64,000 bases of DNA from Cotesia glomerata. Lineage: Eukaryota > Arthropoda > Insecta > Hymenoptera > Braconidae. The stretch is taken from NCBI RefSeq assembly GCF_020080835.1, contig NC_058167.1:14221403-14285402 (forward strand), written 5' to 3'. The notes under the pieces were generated by a model that was not told the DNA's origin, did no database searches, and saw only the letters and a list, made by a program, of their open reading frames with translations. Positions 1 through 15,300 of this stretch are shown here, one piece after another. A program made the translations under genes and the position numbers. Numbering within the stretch: the stretch's first letter is position 1; the number at the start of each line of letters is the position of its first letter.

Positions 1-2816
1 AAAAGAGGTCACTTGAAACCTGAATGAAATGAAATAAAGTAAAAGGTTGAAATGTCGGTATGGTCACTTTATTAAGTTAATGTCAGGTAAGTTGAGAAAG
101 GATTTAAAACATCTAAAGTACGTTTATATCTCGGTAAAATCACCGAATTGAAAAGCTCGGGCTTTGTAGCACTTTCATTGAAAAATAAAAGTGCATCGTA
201 TAACAAAATAATGGACGTCTTTTGCGGCTGCACCGACTTACCAGCGCAAGAAAAAGTAAGAGGGGATTTAGAAAATCGGATTTCATGTCAGCAACAGCCG
301 GATTTATATAGACTTATATAGGTATATAAACAATACACTGGTACACATATTATATAAATGTACACAGTGGAAAAATAAATAGAAATAAAAAGTCAGATTA
401 AACTTTCTACTGCACGGATATTTTTTAGGATTACAGATAGCCCGGTGTAGAGATAATGATTATAAAATATTTATAAATATAAACAAATAGTGATGACTTA
501 ATTCGACCTTGCGGAGATGAACCGAGACGCCTACTTATTTTATTTAGTAACTTACTCTTACTCTTATGACCTCATCATCACTAATGAATTTTATCAAGAG
601 CTCAAGTGTGTGAAATTTTAATGCAATTGAGAGACTGATACACATGTGCATTTTATACATTTTATTTTTTCAAGTCTTAAGTAAATTAATGAATAATTCA
701 TTCTTATGATTAAGATTTATTTTCTTCAGCAAAATATCACGCCCAGGAAAATGACTCATTGCTAGGTTGAGTTATGATAATCTCGTCTATTTGTTTTATA
801 AAAAACCAGTAAATGTCAGTTGATATAATATACATACAATGTTTCGTAATGGTCCTTTGGACCTTTTCTGTGACTCAAATGTTAAAAATAAATTTTTTTA
901 AGGCTTGAAATATGTTATCAATGTCTCGTGATTGAAAAATGTTGATAAAATTTTTTTGGAAGCAAATTATGGACATTAAAAATACGAAACAAATCATTGA
1001 AACTTGAAACCATTTTTGTAGGAAATTTGATCATCGACAAAAAATTTTCTCATTAATTTTTCTGTATCTCCTATTTTTTATAAAATATCCGAACTTTAAA
1101 CTCTTCAATAATATTTATTTGGTGCAAATCAGAATATTTTTATACGATTTAAAAATCAAAGTTTTAATTTAAATATTGAAGTAACGAAAAAATGTACAAA
1201 TATTTTTTTTGTAGAAAATTTAATGCTCTTTACAAAAAGGCCTTATCAATTTTTCCATATCTCTTTTTATTTAGATACGATTGATTATTTAATATTTCGA
1301 ACAATGTTTGTATCAAATTAAAGAATGTAATTTTTACTAACACAAAATAATAGGTCATTTATTCATAATGGAAAATAAGATATTATTGTCTAGAGATAAA
1401 ATTGGCTAGACGGTTTAAACCGATACATTATTTCCGGAGATTTTAAAGCTTTGAGACATTTTTCCTCGAAATTTTCTTGACAAGACAATTTTACAAAGAC
1501 GTTATTATTAAAGAAACTAAAAAACTAATAAAATAATAAATAAATCATAAAAATAAAAATAAGAATCATTGTTTCAATTCAATCATTTTAATTTGATACT
1601 CAATGTTTAGCTAAGATTAATTTAAAAGTACAAAGTTTGAACTTTTAAAAATTAATACTAATGATTGTGCTTAATTATAATGTATTTTTTAAATGCCTTT
1701 CAAAGCGCTTCTCGTTGCAATGTAACATATAATTTTCAATAATTGTATTCATGAATAATTTCCATTTTGATAACAAATTTATGCCTGTTAAAATTTAAAA
1801 AAAAATTGAAAATAAAATGACCATTGAGGCAATTTTTAGTACAAAAAAAATTATTAATATATAACTTTGTATCAATATAATTCATCAAATATTTAGTGTA
1901 TCAATTTGCTAAATTTTGCGCACTAAAAATAAACTTATTATTGTCATTTAACCGACGATAATAAGAGTATAAAAATAAAATTATTATGTCAAAATTAGAG
2001 GAGACATTTATAACATTAATTACCAAGCAAGTACCAAAATGAAAGTGGTTCATCTAAGGATTAACCTACCATTGTAGGTACAAAAGTTATTAACAAGCTA
2101 AAAGGTGTCTGTCGACAGGTAATTTGCTTGCAGCTCACGTCAAAACGATGAGTTTCCGACCACGATACGTGGATAAAGTTCGTCAGACAAAACATGTTAC
2201 CTTCAATATTATAAAAATAAAAATATCGCCGTTATTATTTTTAATTATCATTATTTTTTTATTTTTACTTTTACGACCAAAAGTTTGTTATTATTTCATA
2301 CCGACAATACTTTTTATAACCAATAATAAATGCCGCTAATAAATTGTTTACAAGTTCAGTTGTTAAATGTTATCACAACTGTTACTTTTTTTACTGCAGA
2401 TAAAATTACAGTAATAATCTATTAAAAATTTACCTCAAAATTTTCCTTTCAATGTCACAAAAATTCACTTTTTAAAAAATAAAATTTTCTAATAAACTGT
2501 CACCAAGTCATTTAAAAAAAAAACAACAAACAATTAATTTTTTTTAATAAAAAAAAATCAAATAAAAAATTTTTAAATAAAACAAAATTGAAGGTAATTA
2601 ATTTATTTTATTAATAAAAAGGAGTGTAACTAAAAATAAATATGCGGTAGATAATCTTTCGAGATATTGTTTAAAGTTTATCTATAAGAGCGACAGAACG
2701 TCCGGAGTGCGTGGCGTGTGCGCATCGACTGCTAACTAACTTGAACGCGAGGGAGTTTCATCCATGGCCGAGAGCTGAGAGAAGAGAGAACCACCGCGAA
2801 TGAGGAGGAAAGAGGA

Positions 2817-2854
<38 letters not shown>

Positions 2855-5800
2855 ATAGATATTTATAGAGACAGAAGAAGAGAAAGAACACATAACAGAG
2901 GATATTCCTATTTCTATTTCTCTCTTCTATTCTAGCTTCTATATAATAGTCTACTATAAGAGTAATAGCGCGTATATATAATATCGGAGTGTCTTTCTCT
3001 TTCACACAATTGTAAATGTACACTCTGTACTTAGAGTAAGGAGTACGTAATAGTACTAGTGGTGCAGAACTACACTACTGAAGACTACGATTCGTCATAT
3101 TGTATCCTTGTCTTTACTTTAAAAGTCCGTTTCATCGGTTTTTTCTCATCCTCCTTTTTTCTAGCTGCCTTCTTTTTGTTTTATATTTTTGTTTTTTTTA
3201 TTCACGTAATATCAAAGCATCCATCCCCACGTGGATTTCTCATTGCCACTTTTTCTTCTCGAGCTTTAATGTTTTTTTTTTTTTATCTTTCCTTTTGTAC
3301 TTCCAGAGGATAAAATAATGGCAAGTGACATTATTATTAAGTTTTACTATTTATAGACAGTGAATTTAATTGGGAAATTTTTTTTTTTTTGCTCCTCATT
3401 AAAAATGAGGAACCGGAAGTATTTTCTTTAGAAATGTGGGAGTCGAACACTATTTTTTTTTTGTTAGAATTAAAAGGAAAAAAATTATTAAAAAAGTTGA
3501 CAGTTTTTTAAGATAAAAAAATTTGAGTTTAATTAATAAGTTTGTCGGAAGTCGAAATAGGACTCTGGTTGAAGCTTAAGCTTTAGATTATTCTGTAAAG
3601 TTTTTAAGAAATTAAAACTGGAATCACTCGAACTCGAAACACTTATGAAAGTGTACCAGCTTTTAGATAAGACTTAATTCCTTGCACCAGAGACTGAGAA
3701 TTAGGGATTGACCTGGAAATTCAACCAGATAAAATTTTGTCGGAGACTTTTGAAGGCAAGAGACTAATATATGAAAGATATGATATGATATGACGTTGAT
3801 GAGAAAAAATTTAAATCCAGGCGGTCAAAAAAACTAAAATTGTTTGAAAGCTTTAAAATGAAATCCCCTGAAATTTTTATTGCAAGAGAAGTGTATAAAA
3901 GTGGAGAAAATAAATAAAATTAACGCGGGTAGAGGTTTTTTGTGTAGCAGTATTATATGATAACTTTTTATTTTGACATTCTCGGGTTTCACGGTGTATA
4001 TAATCTACTACGAGAGAATGTCAGTTAAATTTGTTTTGCTTTTACTTGCTGCACTCTTCTTACAGTACGTATAATATAATATATAACACGTATATACGAA
4101 GAGAATGGAGCCGAGGGAGTAGAGTGTGAAGTGATTCTTTTCTATTTTCCTTACTATACTCGAGGAAGTGTAAAACACTTTACGGACTCTTCCTTTACCC
4201 TTTTCGATACCTGACACCTGTACTGTCTTTTTATAACGTTCTATCTGAGTGTTAAGCTTCTGGTTTTTATCACCGTCGGGTTCTTTACGATTTTAACGAA
4301 AAATTACGATGATCCTAAGGTCAGTTGGTTCTTTTTGCCCGACAATATTCGCTCTGCACTAAAACTTTTAACTTTTTACTTAATATCAAAGCTTAAACGT
4401 TTCTATTTAAGTGGAAAATTTTTTTTTTTTTTTTTTAATAGCTCAATAATTACTCGTAATTTCTTCAAAAGAAAGTTTTAAAAATAACTCACGACAAGAT
4501 GGAGTTTGGAAACAAAATGGAAAAGTTTGGTTCGCCAATTGTGGCGCTGGAGTCAATGGCGCGAAAATTTGAAATTGAAAATTTTAATATCAATGTTTTT
4601 TATCACCAAAAACATAAATCGGTCTTGTATTCAAATAATAAACGTATTTTACAGCGGGAAGCTCAAGTTTCTTATTCTGAGGTTGCAATTAACGCTCCGC
4701 GAAGTCGTGAAATGGGAGTTTATAATTACGACTTACTTCTCACCCCAGGAAACTAAGTCGGAACATAACAATAAATAATTATAACACCAGTATTTATATT
4801 TTTACTTAGCGTTCAGTATTAAAAAGATTATTTTGAATAATGTCAGCCCAGGAAAGTAAAAATATGAATAATTGAAAAAGTAAATGCTTACATTAATGTA
4901 ATTAAATGTAAATAAAATTAAAAAAATATATATATATTAAGATTTAAAAGTGCGTCGTCTAATCTATACTAACTGTATAAATAAATTTATCTCGACTAAA
5001 GTTAATTCAAGATTTAAAACGTACTTTTCTCGGTACTATAATTGATATTAAAAATTAAAATTGACTGAGACGTCTTATCCTCTTTATAAAACACTGATGA
5101 GTTTTATTCTCGGGAAATTAACACCGTGTAATTTAAAATTTTAGTACAAGACTAAAGCTTTAATCAAGGCTATTATGAATTCATAAATTTATAAATAAAC
5201 TTTTTGGTTATTTAATCGAAAAATTACGGGTATGAAAATAAATAACTAGTTATATATTGTGTTAATATATTTTTAGTGCAGAGTTATAATTTATAATATA
5301 ATGTTTATGGATAATGTGTAAGCAAGAAAATGCATCAGCGCACCGACATCATGTTTCACGCGCGTTCATGCTAAAACAAACGAATTTATCCACGATAACG
5401 AGATAATATCTCGAGGGATTATCAAAATGGATTTGTAAATGCATACATTGTTATATATGCTTCGCTGTATGTACATATATGGAGCTCTTCTACTCACTCA
5501 TTCACTTTCCATGCGTTATATTTGAGACTAATGGGTGGGCTAAATTTTACAGGATTATTCGAACCACAAATAATTATATTTTACTCTAATTATATGATGT
5601 ACAGTTAATGAGGATTATTTTTCATTTCAACGAACTATTCTTTACTATCATGAGATAATTTTTTTTTATTTCAGTGGCAGTAAATTAAAATTAAAAAATT
5701 AGACCCAATATTTTGAGAAATAAAAAAATTTTTTTGAAGCAAATTATGGACGAAATATTGAAGATGCATAATTTGAAAATTAATGTTTAAAAAAAAGTAA

Positions 5801-6322
5801 ATTCCTACTGGAACTTTTTTATTTAAAACAAACTTTGAATCGTCACGCATTGGTTAATTTTCTCTTGCAAAAAATTCTTAGTTAATTTTATAGTTTTACT
5901 TAATAAAAAAGCAATCGAGTAAACTTGCCAATAAGGGATTAATTAATGAACTCAGTGAAGTATCGAATAAAAGTATCGAGATCTGAAAAAAGTTTCAGAT
6001 AAAAAAAACCAATAGAAAAAAGTTTTAGAGTTGTGTATGTGAGACGTGAAACGACGATGAATGTGCGCTATTAAGAGGAAATAAATGAAAAGTCAGTTGT
6101 TAACTAACGATCGCGAAAGAATCAACTTTAAGGAATTAAAAAACAAAAATAAAACCCGACAATATTTACTGTAAATAAGAAAAGAATTATGTGTATTGAT
6201 AACAGTAAATGGTTTTACGTCAAGACAACAAACCAACCCTGCACTGACTTTTCAGACTCTGAGGAAGACAAGTAGTCTGGTACTATACTCTTATTGTTAG
6301 ATCGGTTAAGGTACGGGTGTGG
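1..6322. other. AT-rich non-coding stretch, no gene supported
   Basis: No open frame here has the composition or splice context of a gene. The first 1.5 kb contains degenerate repeated phrases such as CCTTATCAATTTTT followed by a cCATATCT-like segment, and a similar phrase recurs at about 63560-63720 at the other end of the window. A locally GC-richer patch at about 2690-2815, followed by an AT microsatellite, could be an exon or promoter but shows no usable reading frame: the ATG at 2763 meets a stop after three codons. Very probably intron or intergenic DNA. Confidence 0.5.
2819..2850. repeat. (AT)16 microsatellite
   Basis: An uninterrupted AT dinucleotide run of 32 bases. It follows a purine-rich, relatively GC-rich patch (GAGGAGGAAAGAGGACG). 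Nothing else to report. Confidence 0.9.
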
Positions 6323-6330
6323 CATCGCTG

Positions 6331-9300
6331 CTACTGCTACTCTACTACTGCTGCTAATGCCGCATTGTTCTAACTTTTTCGATTAAAACTTCCGTTTCCG
6401 ATCCCGCCTTTTTTATTCCTTCATATCATCCATGTTTTCGCGGCTTAAAAATGTCCGGGATAATTATTTACCAGGGTTGATTTTTTACCTGAATTAAAGT
6501 AATATTCAAATCACATATCTTATTTCTCGTATGTTTTTTGTTTTATAGCTTAATCTCTTTTCATTCTTTACCAAACTTAAAAATTTTAATTCCAAGTCAA
6601 ATTTTATGTTTTTTTATCGATGAAAAATATGCAAAAAATTGATAAAAAAAATTAATTTAAAACTTTTTACTAAAAACTTCTGCTCTATTTGTTGAAAATA
6701 AGTTTAACAATGTCAAGAAGCTACAGAAGGCGCCCTCTGTTAGCAATCTATTTAACTAACAATGACAAATTTTGGTTTGTTTACAATTTATACATGTGTA
6801 GTTATCACACAAGTCAATCAAATAAAATCGCCAAGTTTTTTTAGAAATTTGATATAAATTGTTATTTACAATTTAACCTAATAATATATTATGTATATTG
6901 TGCGTAGATTAGGTTTTAGGCTTTAAGAAGGTTGGCGCAACAAGCAAAGAGTGTGTGCTGACACACGAACATCAAAAACCTATCCATAAAAAATGTAATT
7001 AATTAACATAATTAACAATAATATTTCTAAAACATCACGATAAAAAAATGAATAGTTTTATTATAATCTAAAAAAGAATAAATAAAAATATTTTTTAAAT
7101 GTGTAAATTTTAATATGACCATTCGTTATTTGATCTCGAAATATTCGGCTGGTATTTGCATAATTTCCTCGAGTAAAAGATCGTACGAAAGGATAAAAAA
7201 CTCAAGAATTGAAAAAAAAAGACTTCAATCATCTGATCTACGTAATTTGCATAGCAAAAAATGTGTATACATAAATAGCGAAAAGTACTTGCATTTTTTT
7301 GCATAGAAAATTTTATCTCTAACCTTTTTATATTCAACAATTTTTTTTGTATATTTTACCTCCGGCCTTCCTCACTCCATACATCCTATATACTCCATCT
7401 ACGCTATTCAAATAAATTTGAGGCCACTGATAGCAGAGATGAGAAGAGTAATGCGAAAAAAATTAATTGAGAAAAAAGAAGCTGAGTCTGATGGGATTTG
7501 AGGAGGCAATTAATGGGTATAAATTATAATTGAAAATGAATAGATTTATCTCGACTTCATGAGCGATCTGCAAAAAATCGTATAAATATTTCACAGATTG
7601 ACAATAAAATTAATGGATGATTTTTTGGTCTTCGGGATCATAAAATAAAAGTAATACAGGGATATTAAATAAAGATGAATGAAAGTCATGAAAGTAGATC
7701 GATAAAAGATGCAATCGAGCTGAGTAGAGAGCCAACAGGCAAAACTTATAGTCCCGACTATAGACATATACGTCTGAATGATGGCTTCCGTTCCGGGCGA
7801 TGCTCTAGCCCCGGACTTCCTTATCGGCTGGATAAATCGAACGACGATTCTGATTAATCGGCTGCAACTTTTCCAAAGCCTTCTTGACTTCTTTTTCTTT
7901 AAAAAAATTCACAAATCTTTTTTGCTACCTATATTCTTCGGTTTTCTTCTCCCTAGTTTACTTATTTTTTAATACTTTTTTCTTTTGAATGAAACTTTAT
8001 TTCTATCAAGTTCTTTATATAATACTTTTTCACCATTTGTTTGCGACACGAAACTTTTACAAACTTAACTTCTGTATTTATATGCAATACATAATAAAAA
8101 TTAATTTCCATAAGTTTTCAATGAAAGTTATAAATATATTAAGTTTGAATATTTTCATAAAAAATAATAAAAGTTTATGAAATAAGAAAGTTTTGTAAAA
8201 TCATAAAGTATTAAAATTTTTACTTTCTTTCAACCGAAGCTCGGTTACAAGCGTTTCTACTTTATCGACAAGGTCTTTAAAATGGCCGCGAGCGCCATTT
8301 TATCATACACTCAATTTTTTACTTTGTTTTTAATATTAAAAATAAAAAATTACGCTTTACGTAACTTGAATATTATTTATAGATTTAATTATACGATTTT
8401 TCTTTAAAATTTAAATAAATACTTCGAGAATAAATTTATTATTTTTTATTTGGATAAAAAATTTTATACCTCTAAATATTTATAGGCAATAACTCTCCCG
8501 CCAAACTAAAAAAGTAATTGCATAATCCGAATTTATCTGTGAAAAAAAATAGCAATCTTCATAGTTGATATAAAAATAATTAGATTATACATAACTCATA
8601 TTTATCACGCCGCGAACAGTATAGGCAAAGTAAGATAAAATTTATCTCAGCCACGGACGGACTATGAAAGCTCAGACTTATTTTCCCGTATTTTTTTCCC
8701 TAGCTCAAAAGTTTATGAATAAGAATTTGTATCTGGATACAATAATTTTCTAGAGTATTGCTACCAGATTTTGTCAGAGTTGCACTTGTAATATTAAGAT
8801 CAAACTTGAATCTAAACTACGTATTAATACATCAAAATCCCGAAAAATATCGTTCTCAGGGCAATAAATCATGCAAGTTATTATGATCATCGGTTTGTTT
8901 TATTTGCGAAAAGTTATTTGATAAAGCTCCAGATACTTCATATGAGATTTTAATCAACATGTCCTCGGGGAATTTATTTCCATTCAATTACACCCTCGCT
9001 CTAGCGTGGTAATAAAAAAATCCATGCCGTCAGTTGTAAATGAAAATGAAATAAGATCAAAAGATTTATTTGGAAAATGTGCATTACATATGTGAATAAA
9101 TATATATATGTGAATATTTATCAGATATCATATCATACAGATATTTTATTAGAAGCACATAAGCTCATATCGATGAAATATACCGTTAAATGTGTGGAAA
9201 GAGTTTTACAAATGGATTGGCAAACTCACCGCCACTGCCAGCTCTTTTAGCACTCATACATTTATACTTTGTTTTATGCTCTATATAGATATATACTCGG

Positions 9301-12300
9301 TTTATTCGTTCCGTTCTATTTCTCTCAATGATACTTATTCTCGTTTATACAGTGTATATACAATATATATGCATCCTCTCGTCATTATTACTGTTATCAT
9401 TATCAATCTAAAGAGTACTTTGTATATTTGACTTCAATTAAGCTATTGAAAATTTTTAAATATTTATTCCAGACAATCTTTTATAATCCTCATTCGATAC
9501 ATCTACAAATTTATTTTTTTTTATTATGAATACTTAACTTAACCTCTTCATTTTTTTTATAAATACTTCAGGGAGTTCGAAATTGAATATTCATCTGTCA
9601 GCGTTTGTTCGTGATTCGTTAAAACTTTCTTTTAATTTTTTTATAGATTAAAGATTGTACTAAAATTTTTGTGTCAAGCCGGAAATTTACAATCGAATAT
9701 TACTTACGAGTAACTCGATAATAAATTTCAATTTCGTTACTTATGTTATGAGTTATGAGTTATGACCAAAATCGGGCGATAAAAGCCCAGAAAATTGACG
9801 AAGGGTTGGCATATAATCGACAGATGACCCTCATCACGCTCTGTAGACTCAAATGTTTTAATTCAATAAGACGTAAGAGTCCAAATGTTTCGCGTATTAA
9901 ATTTTCAAAAAATTTAATATTTTATAGAAAAATTTTTTTATGAAATTTTGAACTAAAAATTCCTTTGACTCTAAAGAATTGTTGCATATAAACCAGAATT
10001 TTTTTTCATAAAGAAATAAATTAAAAAGCTAATGCTGTTTGCGCGTTAATTAAAAAGCGATGACATATACATCCTATATTGCCGTAAAAAAATACTGAAA
10101 AGTTATGAATAAAAAAGGACACGGATCTGTGCACTTTTAATCTGTCTAAGCTCAAAGGGTATTTGTACGTTGATATAATTAGCAAGAGGAGTAGAGAATA
10201 GTGTACTCCTGTAACACACTACATACGTGTCATGATGAGAGTATAAGTGGAAAAGTCCAACTGAACTAACTAAAATCCCCCTGTGAAGCTTTTGTCCTAA
10301 AAGGGGGATATAATAACGTTGAGAGTAACCTTTTTGCTGTATTTGCTCCATCAGGATAGGATAAAAGAGAAGGAGCAGCAGCTAGAGATAAAATAGGGTT
10401 ACCCTGTAACAGTTCAGACTTTTTGAACGAGACAGATCGCTGCTCTTGTGAAATATACGTTTCATCGAGCTTTTCGCGATAAACCCGCTAAGTCCTTTTC
10501 TTTGCTCATCATTGCTTAGTTTTGTTCGAATGCGGGAAAAGATAAGTATCTTTTGTAAATTAATATTGCCACTTTCCGTAATTAAAATTTTATTTTATTA
10601 ATAAGGTGGGTTTATCATACATTCAAGGAGGGAATAGAGAATTTTCATCAGTGGAAACAGACTTGGATGGTTGCGGGGAGAATAGTGTGACAAAAATAGT
10701 CACGTTACTTTTAATGTTAATTTTTATATATAAGAAAAATAATTTGAATTTAATTTTAGTCTTTTTCATTGAGATGAACGTACTAACTTTATTATTTGTA
10801 GTTTTTTTTTAATTATTTAATATAGTAATATTTGTTTATTTATAATTAAAATTACTCATTTTTCGACAAGAACAATTTTTTTTATGTCGACTTATAATAA
10901 ATTTTTTCTTCAAAATATAAACATTAAATTTTATTATTTAAAAAAATATTTCATCTTTTTTTAGTTGAAATTTTTTTTTTCAGTAAACTTGATTAATTTT
11001 TCTAATTTAATTTTTCAGTCTAGAGTTTTTTAATTTCGATTAAAACTACACTTACTCATTGCAAACAAGAATTAGTCGTTCAGTACAAAGATAAAACGTC
11101 AGTACCTTAATATTTAATTTTAGAAATTAAAGTGAGCTATAAATGGGTAAATTGAAATTAAAGCTATATATATTAACAGTCTCTTTAGACTGTCGTCGTC
11201 ATTTTCCCAAACTGTTTGCTGAAATTTAATCTATCTTGGGAGCTTCATGAATAACATTTAAGGATTCACTTTAAATGTTAGTTGAGTTCGCAATAGAACA
11301 GAGCAACAAATACTTAGACTTTGTCTTTATCTTTTTCATTTCAATTCTTCATGAAGCCGATTTCATTCTATTCGCTTGTTTTAATTTCCATTTTAGTTTT
11401 CGTTTTCGCATCTTTGTCTTTGAATTTAAGCTTTAATTTCACCAGTACGAGAAAATACCTGAATATTCATTATTTCAATCGCAATATCCGCTTTTAAAAA
11501 GAAAACTAACTAAAAATTGCAAGTGCGAGCACAAAAACCAGCCATCGATTCGCTAAATGGCTTTTATTTTGTCTTTTTATTTTCGTCTAATCGCTCGAGA
11601 TTAAACATTTTCTGTTTTAATATAATAATAATTTACATAAGTAAATAAAGACCGATAAAATATAATTTTTTCGCAAAAAAATATAAAAACAAGCTTAATA
11701 AATATTTAAAATAAATTCTCAGAGGAATTTATGCGCTGAAATATGTAAATATAAATAAAAAATAAATTTATACTGATAAAAAATAGTGTATATGAAAATA
11801 ACGATGTCGACACTCGAGCATCGAAAGATTGGAGAGGCCCCGTGTGGATTGTGGAACATCGTGATCTGAAATTCACTTTAGCAAAAGCTCTCGCATGAAT
11901 GGAAATCGACGACGTAAGCAGTCGAGAAGAAGAAGCACCACCAGAAGTAAAAGAAGAAAAAGAAAAAGGAAAAGTCATGAAAAAGCCAAAATAATAATAA
12001 CTGTGATGTTATTATTGTTACTGAATAAACAGATGAAAATAAATACTTAAAATTGGACAAAAAACAGCAAATAAATGAAGAAAAAAAGTTGTTCTAATAC
12101 TGAGTCAAAGTGAGGAGACAAAGACAAAGTAAAAAAAAATAAGCGCGAGTATAGTGTAAAAGAAATGTAGAAAAAGGCCCGAGGCTTGAACCATTTATTT
12201 TAGCGTTCTACCCTTCGACTTGGAATTTCACATTTCTTCAAGTTGCTCTTGAAAATGCACGACGTCGGGCTCTCAAGACGAATGCACAACCATCCTCTTT

Positions 12301-15300
12301 ACTCAAACTCCCTCAAGGCGTTTGCTATCTTCCTACCAAACTCGACACGCATGAATGCACTTACATGCGCAAGAGAGCTTTTTCCCTCCTAAATTTATAG
12401 TCACATCACCGATATTATCATGCTTTTATACTTTTACATTTACTTCGCTCTATATTTTGAACCGAAAAAGGAATTATTTTGTATCAGGTTAGATTGAAGT
12501 GCATTAAAAAGATGCAGTCTTTGATGTTGTTAAGCTTCTGATAACGTATCTTTAAATTATTTACGTGCAGAAAAACTGAGTTGAGGAAGAGCTTTCAAAG
12601 CTTTTCATGAGGAACATGTTTATTAAATTTTGAGAAAATCTCACTTATATGATGGTTTATTAATAGCTGTGCAAAGAAGCATGGACGTTGTTTTGCTGTT
12701 CAAAAACGGAATAATAATGGTTAACCATGATTATGACGCGGGAGATGTGTTTTTGCTTTATAGCTTAACCGCAATGAAGATAGTATACTGTTTTTGTTTG
12801 TTTAACTGGAATTTATGATGGTTTGCCGGTAATTTATGTAAAATATAAGTTTTTTTATGATAGAATGCTAATATTGTCTTCAAAAAACATTTATTGCTAT
12901 ATGGATAGTTCAAAAGAGGTTTATAAAAAATTTTTTAAAGAAAAAATGTATTTTATTGTTCAAACAAAGCTAAATAATGGTTAATTTTTAGACAAAGCTT
13001 GTTAAAAAAGCTTTTTTAAGATGTTCAAAAATGGTTCACTGGTTAATTCTTCATCAAATAAATATTATTATTACATTAAAACCGTTCAAAAATGGTTTAA
13101 TGTAAATCTTGAATGTAAAATATGTATTTTACTACTCAAATAAAGCTTAAAATGGTTAATCATAGACTTTATATCTTGGAAATGCTTTTATGAGAAGTTT
13201 AAAAATGGTTCATTGGTCAATTTTTCAAAAAATAAATAATTTTATTGCTTAAAAATGGTTCAAAAATATGATTTAACAGTGAATTTTGTACACAATGAAC
13301 ATTTTTTGTTTCTAAAACATCAAAGTTAATAACAATAACTGGAAAACTCATAATGCTTCTTGCAGAGGATGTAATAAAATATGATTCAGCCTCGATTTAC
13401 AGTAATGAAAAAAATATTAACAGCCCATTGTTTCATTTTAGCGAGCTTATGACCCAACGTTTGGTTAGTTAATAAAAACCTTTCGGGAACGAGCGGCCAG
13501 CGAGAGCGAGAATTATTCGGAAAACCGAGATGAATTTAATTATTATAACCTCTAGTTAGTTGTATATTGTGTTTATAGCCGTGTTGGTGATTCGGTATAT
13601 TTTTCTGCGTGAGGGTGAATAACATGGGAAACGGGAAAAAAGGATTGATGAATTATTCTCTAACAAGGGTAATTATTACGAGCATTCATGCAAAAGTTTG
13701 TCTCAATGAAAACACGAAACATTTTCACTATGCAAACAATAACAAAGAATTATTTGTTTATGCTTTTTTTCTTTTTGTTTCAACATATAGATTCTAGATT
13801 TTTTTAAATAACAGATCAATGCAACCACTAGCTACGGGATTAACAACAAAGACTTGCGGAAAACTTTTCGATTAGTTTAGCGAATAAATTTGTGAAACGG
13901 GTTTCAAAATATTTATACAAGCAAATTTAGTAGTTTATTGGATAGTACGCTTTTAGGTTACGCTGTTCCTCTTAAATTCAGTTTCTCTCTTTACCTCCAG
14001 TTTCCCGTAGTCGCATCTTGATTAAATGGCGGTTAACAACCCCAACAGCGCGACAAGGGTGTGTCACGCCCTTCTAGTAAATCCGGTAGGTTTACTCGTG
14101 CTTTCCGATTCGGACATGAACAGAAGTGCCAGCAAGTCCCTCTTTACATCTTCCAACCTCTCACTTACACCCACTCAAGCATCTTTCGCACACTCTCTCG
14201 CTGCATCCCCTGTATTGCCAGTTTCCCGACGAGTCAACGACAAAGACAACACACATTATCCTCAGAATAGAAATTTTTATTGTAGATGTACAGCGCAACA
14301 GAACAGGATTTAATAGGCTGGTGCGTCACCGCTTTTACACCACCGAAATTATTCACGATAAGCCAAAAAGGGGTGAGTTTATATCCCCAGTTTAGTTTTT
14401 ATTTTTCGTTCTTGTACTTGCTAAATTTTTATCTTTTTAACCACTACTACCCGCTGGGCTTTACGGACTGGATTTACCTTCAAAAAATTTGAATAAAAAT
14501 AAACCGACACTAATATTTTATCTATGGATTAGAGAATGGACAGTTTTTTTGGAAGGATTTTTCTTTAATATTTAAAACAATTTTTTTTTAACATCAAGCA
14601 TACCCTCCTGCTCCCATAAAAATTTTTTACGCTAAAAATATAATAAATAAATGAATAATATATAAAGCTGTACAAAAATTAGCTATGTATTATTTATTTG
14701 TTGACATATATTTTTAATAAATTAAAATACATTTTTTTATAGAAGTGTGAGGTTTTTTAAAATGAAAAAACATTAATTACACATTTTTAAAAACCCGACG
14801 AAAAAGTTAATTTATTCAGCCTTTTTTCCGATCCCACTTTATTTAATTTCAATTTTTTTATTATAAACTCAGTAAAAAGTTTTAATTAAACCCTCGTTTT
14901 TTCCACCCTCAAACTCAACGTCCAATACTTTTACATTTACCCTTTTGTAGTTGAGTAAAAAAAAGTATACTAAATTGGAAAAACAATAACCCTAAGTAAC
15001 CTTTAGTTGGTTAATTAAATTTTAAATTGACAAGTGTACATTTCCTTGGAAGTTTCTCCGACAATAAATTAATTATGACTTTTTTTTTTCATTTTAAAAG
15101 ATATTTTTCCGAGGATTCATTTAACTCTCGGCAGGTAATTTAGTGAAAATTAAAATTCCTTTGATATTAATACCGATAGAATATCAATTTTATTATCACT
15201 AAAATAAATCGTAAATCATAAATAAAAGTTGGAAAATTTTTTTAAATTATTAGAGATCTGTTCTCATAATTTATAACTTCCCACTCATAAAAGTAACTCG

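Noticed and set aside
6217..6325. Minus-strand ATG frame MPHPYLNRSNNKSIVPDYLS... that could end in phase 1 at CAG G|GTTGGT
   Set aside because: The donor GTTGGT is weak and the peptide is only about 30 residues; it is an attractive third alternative first exon for the unknown minus-strand gene, but unsupported.
7675..7857. A 60-codon hydrophilic open frame, MNESHESRSIKDAIELSREP..., on the plus strand
   Set aside because: Composition looks protein-like, but there is no homology I recognise, no splice or promoter context, and it is short; left out of the gene list.
14026..14085. Plus-strand ATG frame MAVNNPNSATRVCHALLVNP followed by a possible donor CCG|GTAGGT
   Set aside because: Overlapping open frames in all three plus frames here suggest compositional bias; no partner exon seen.
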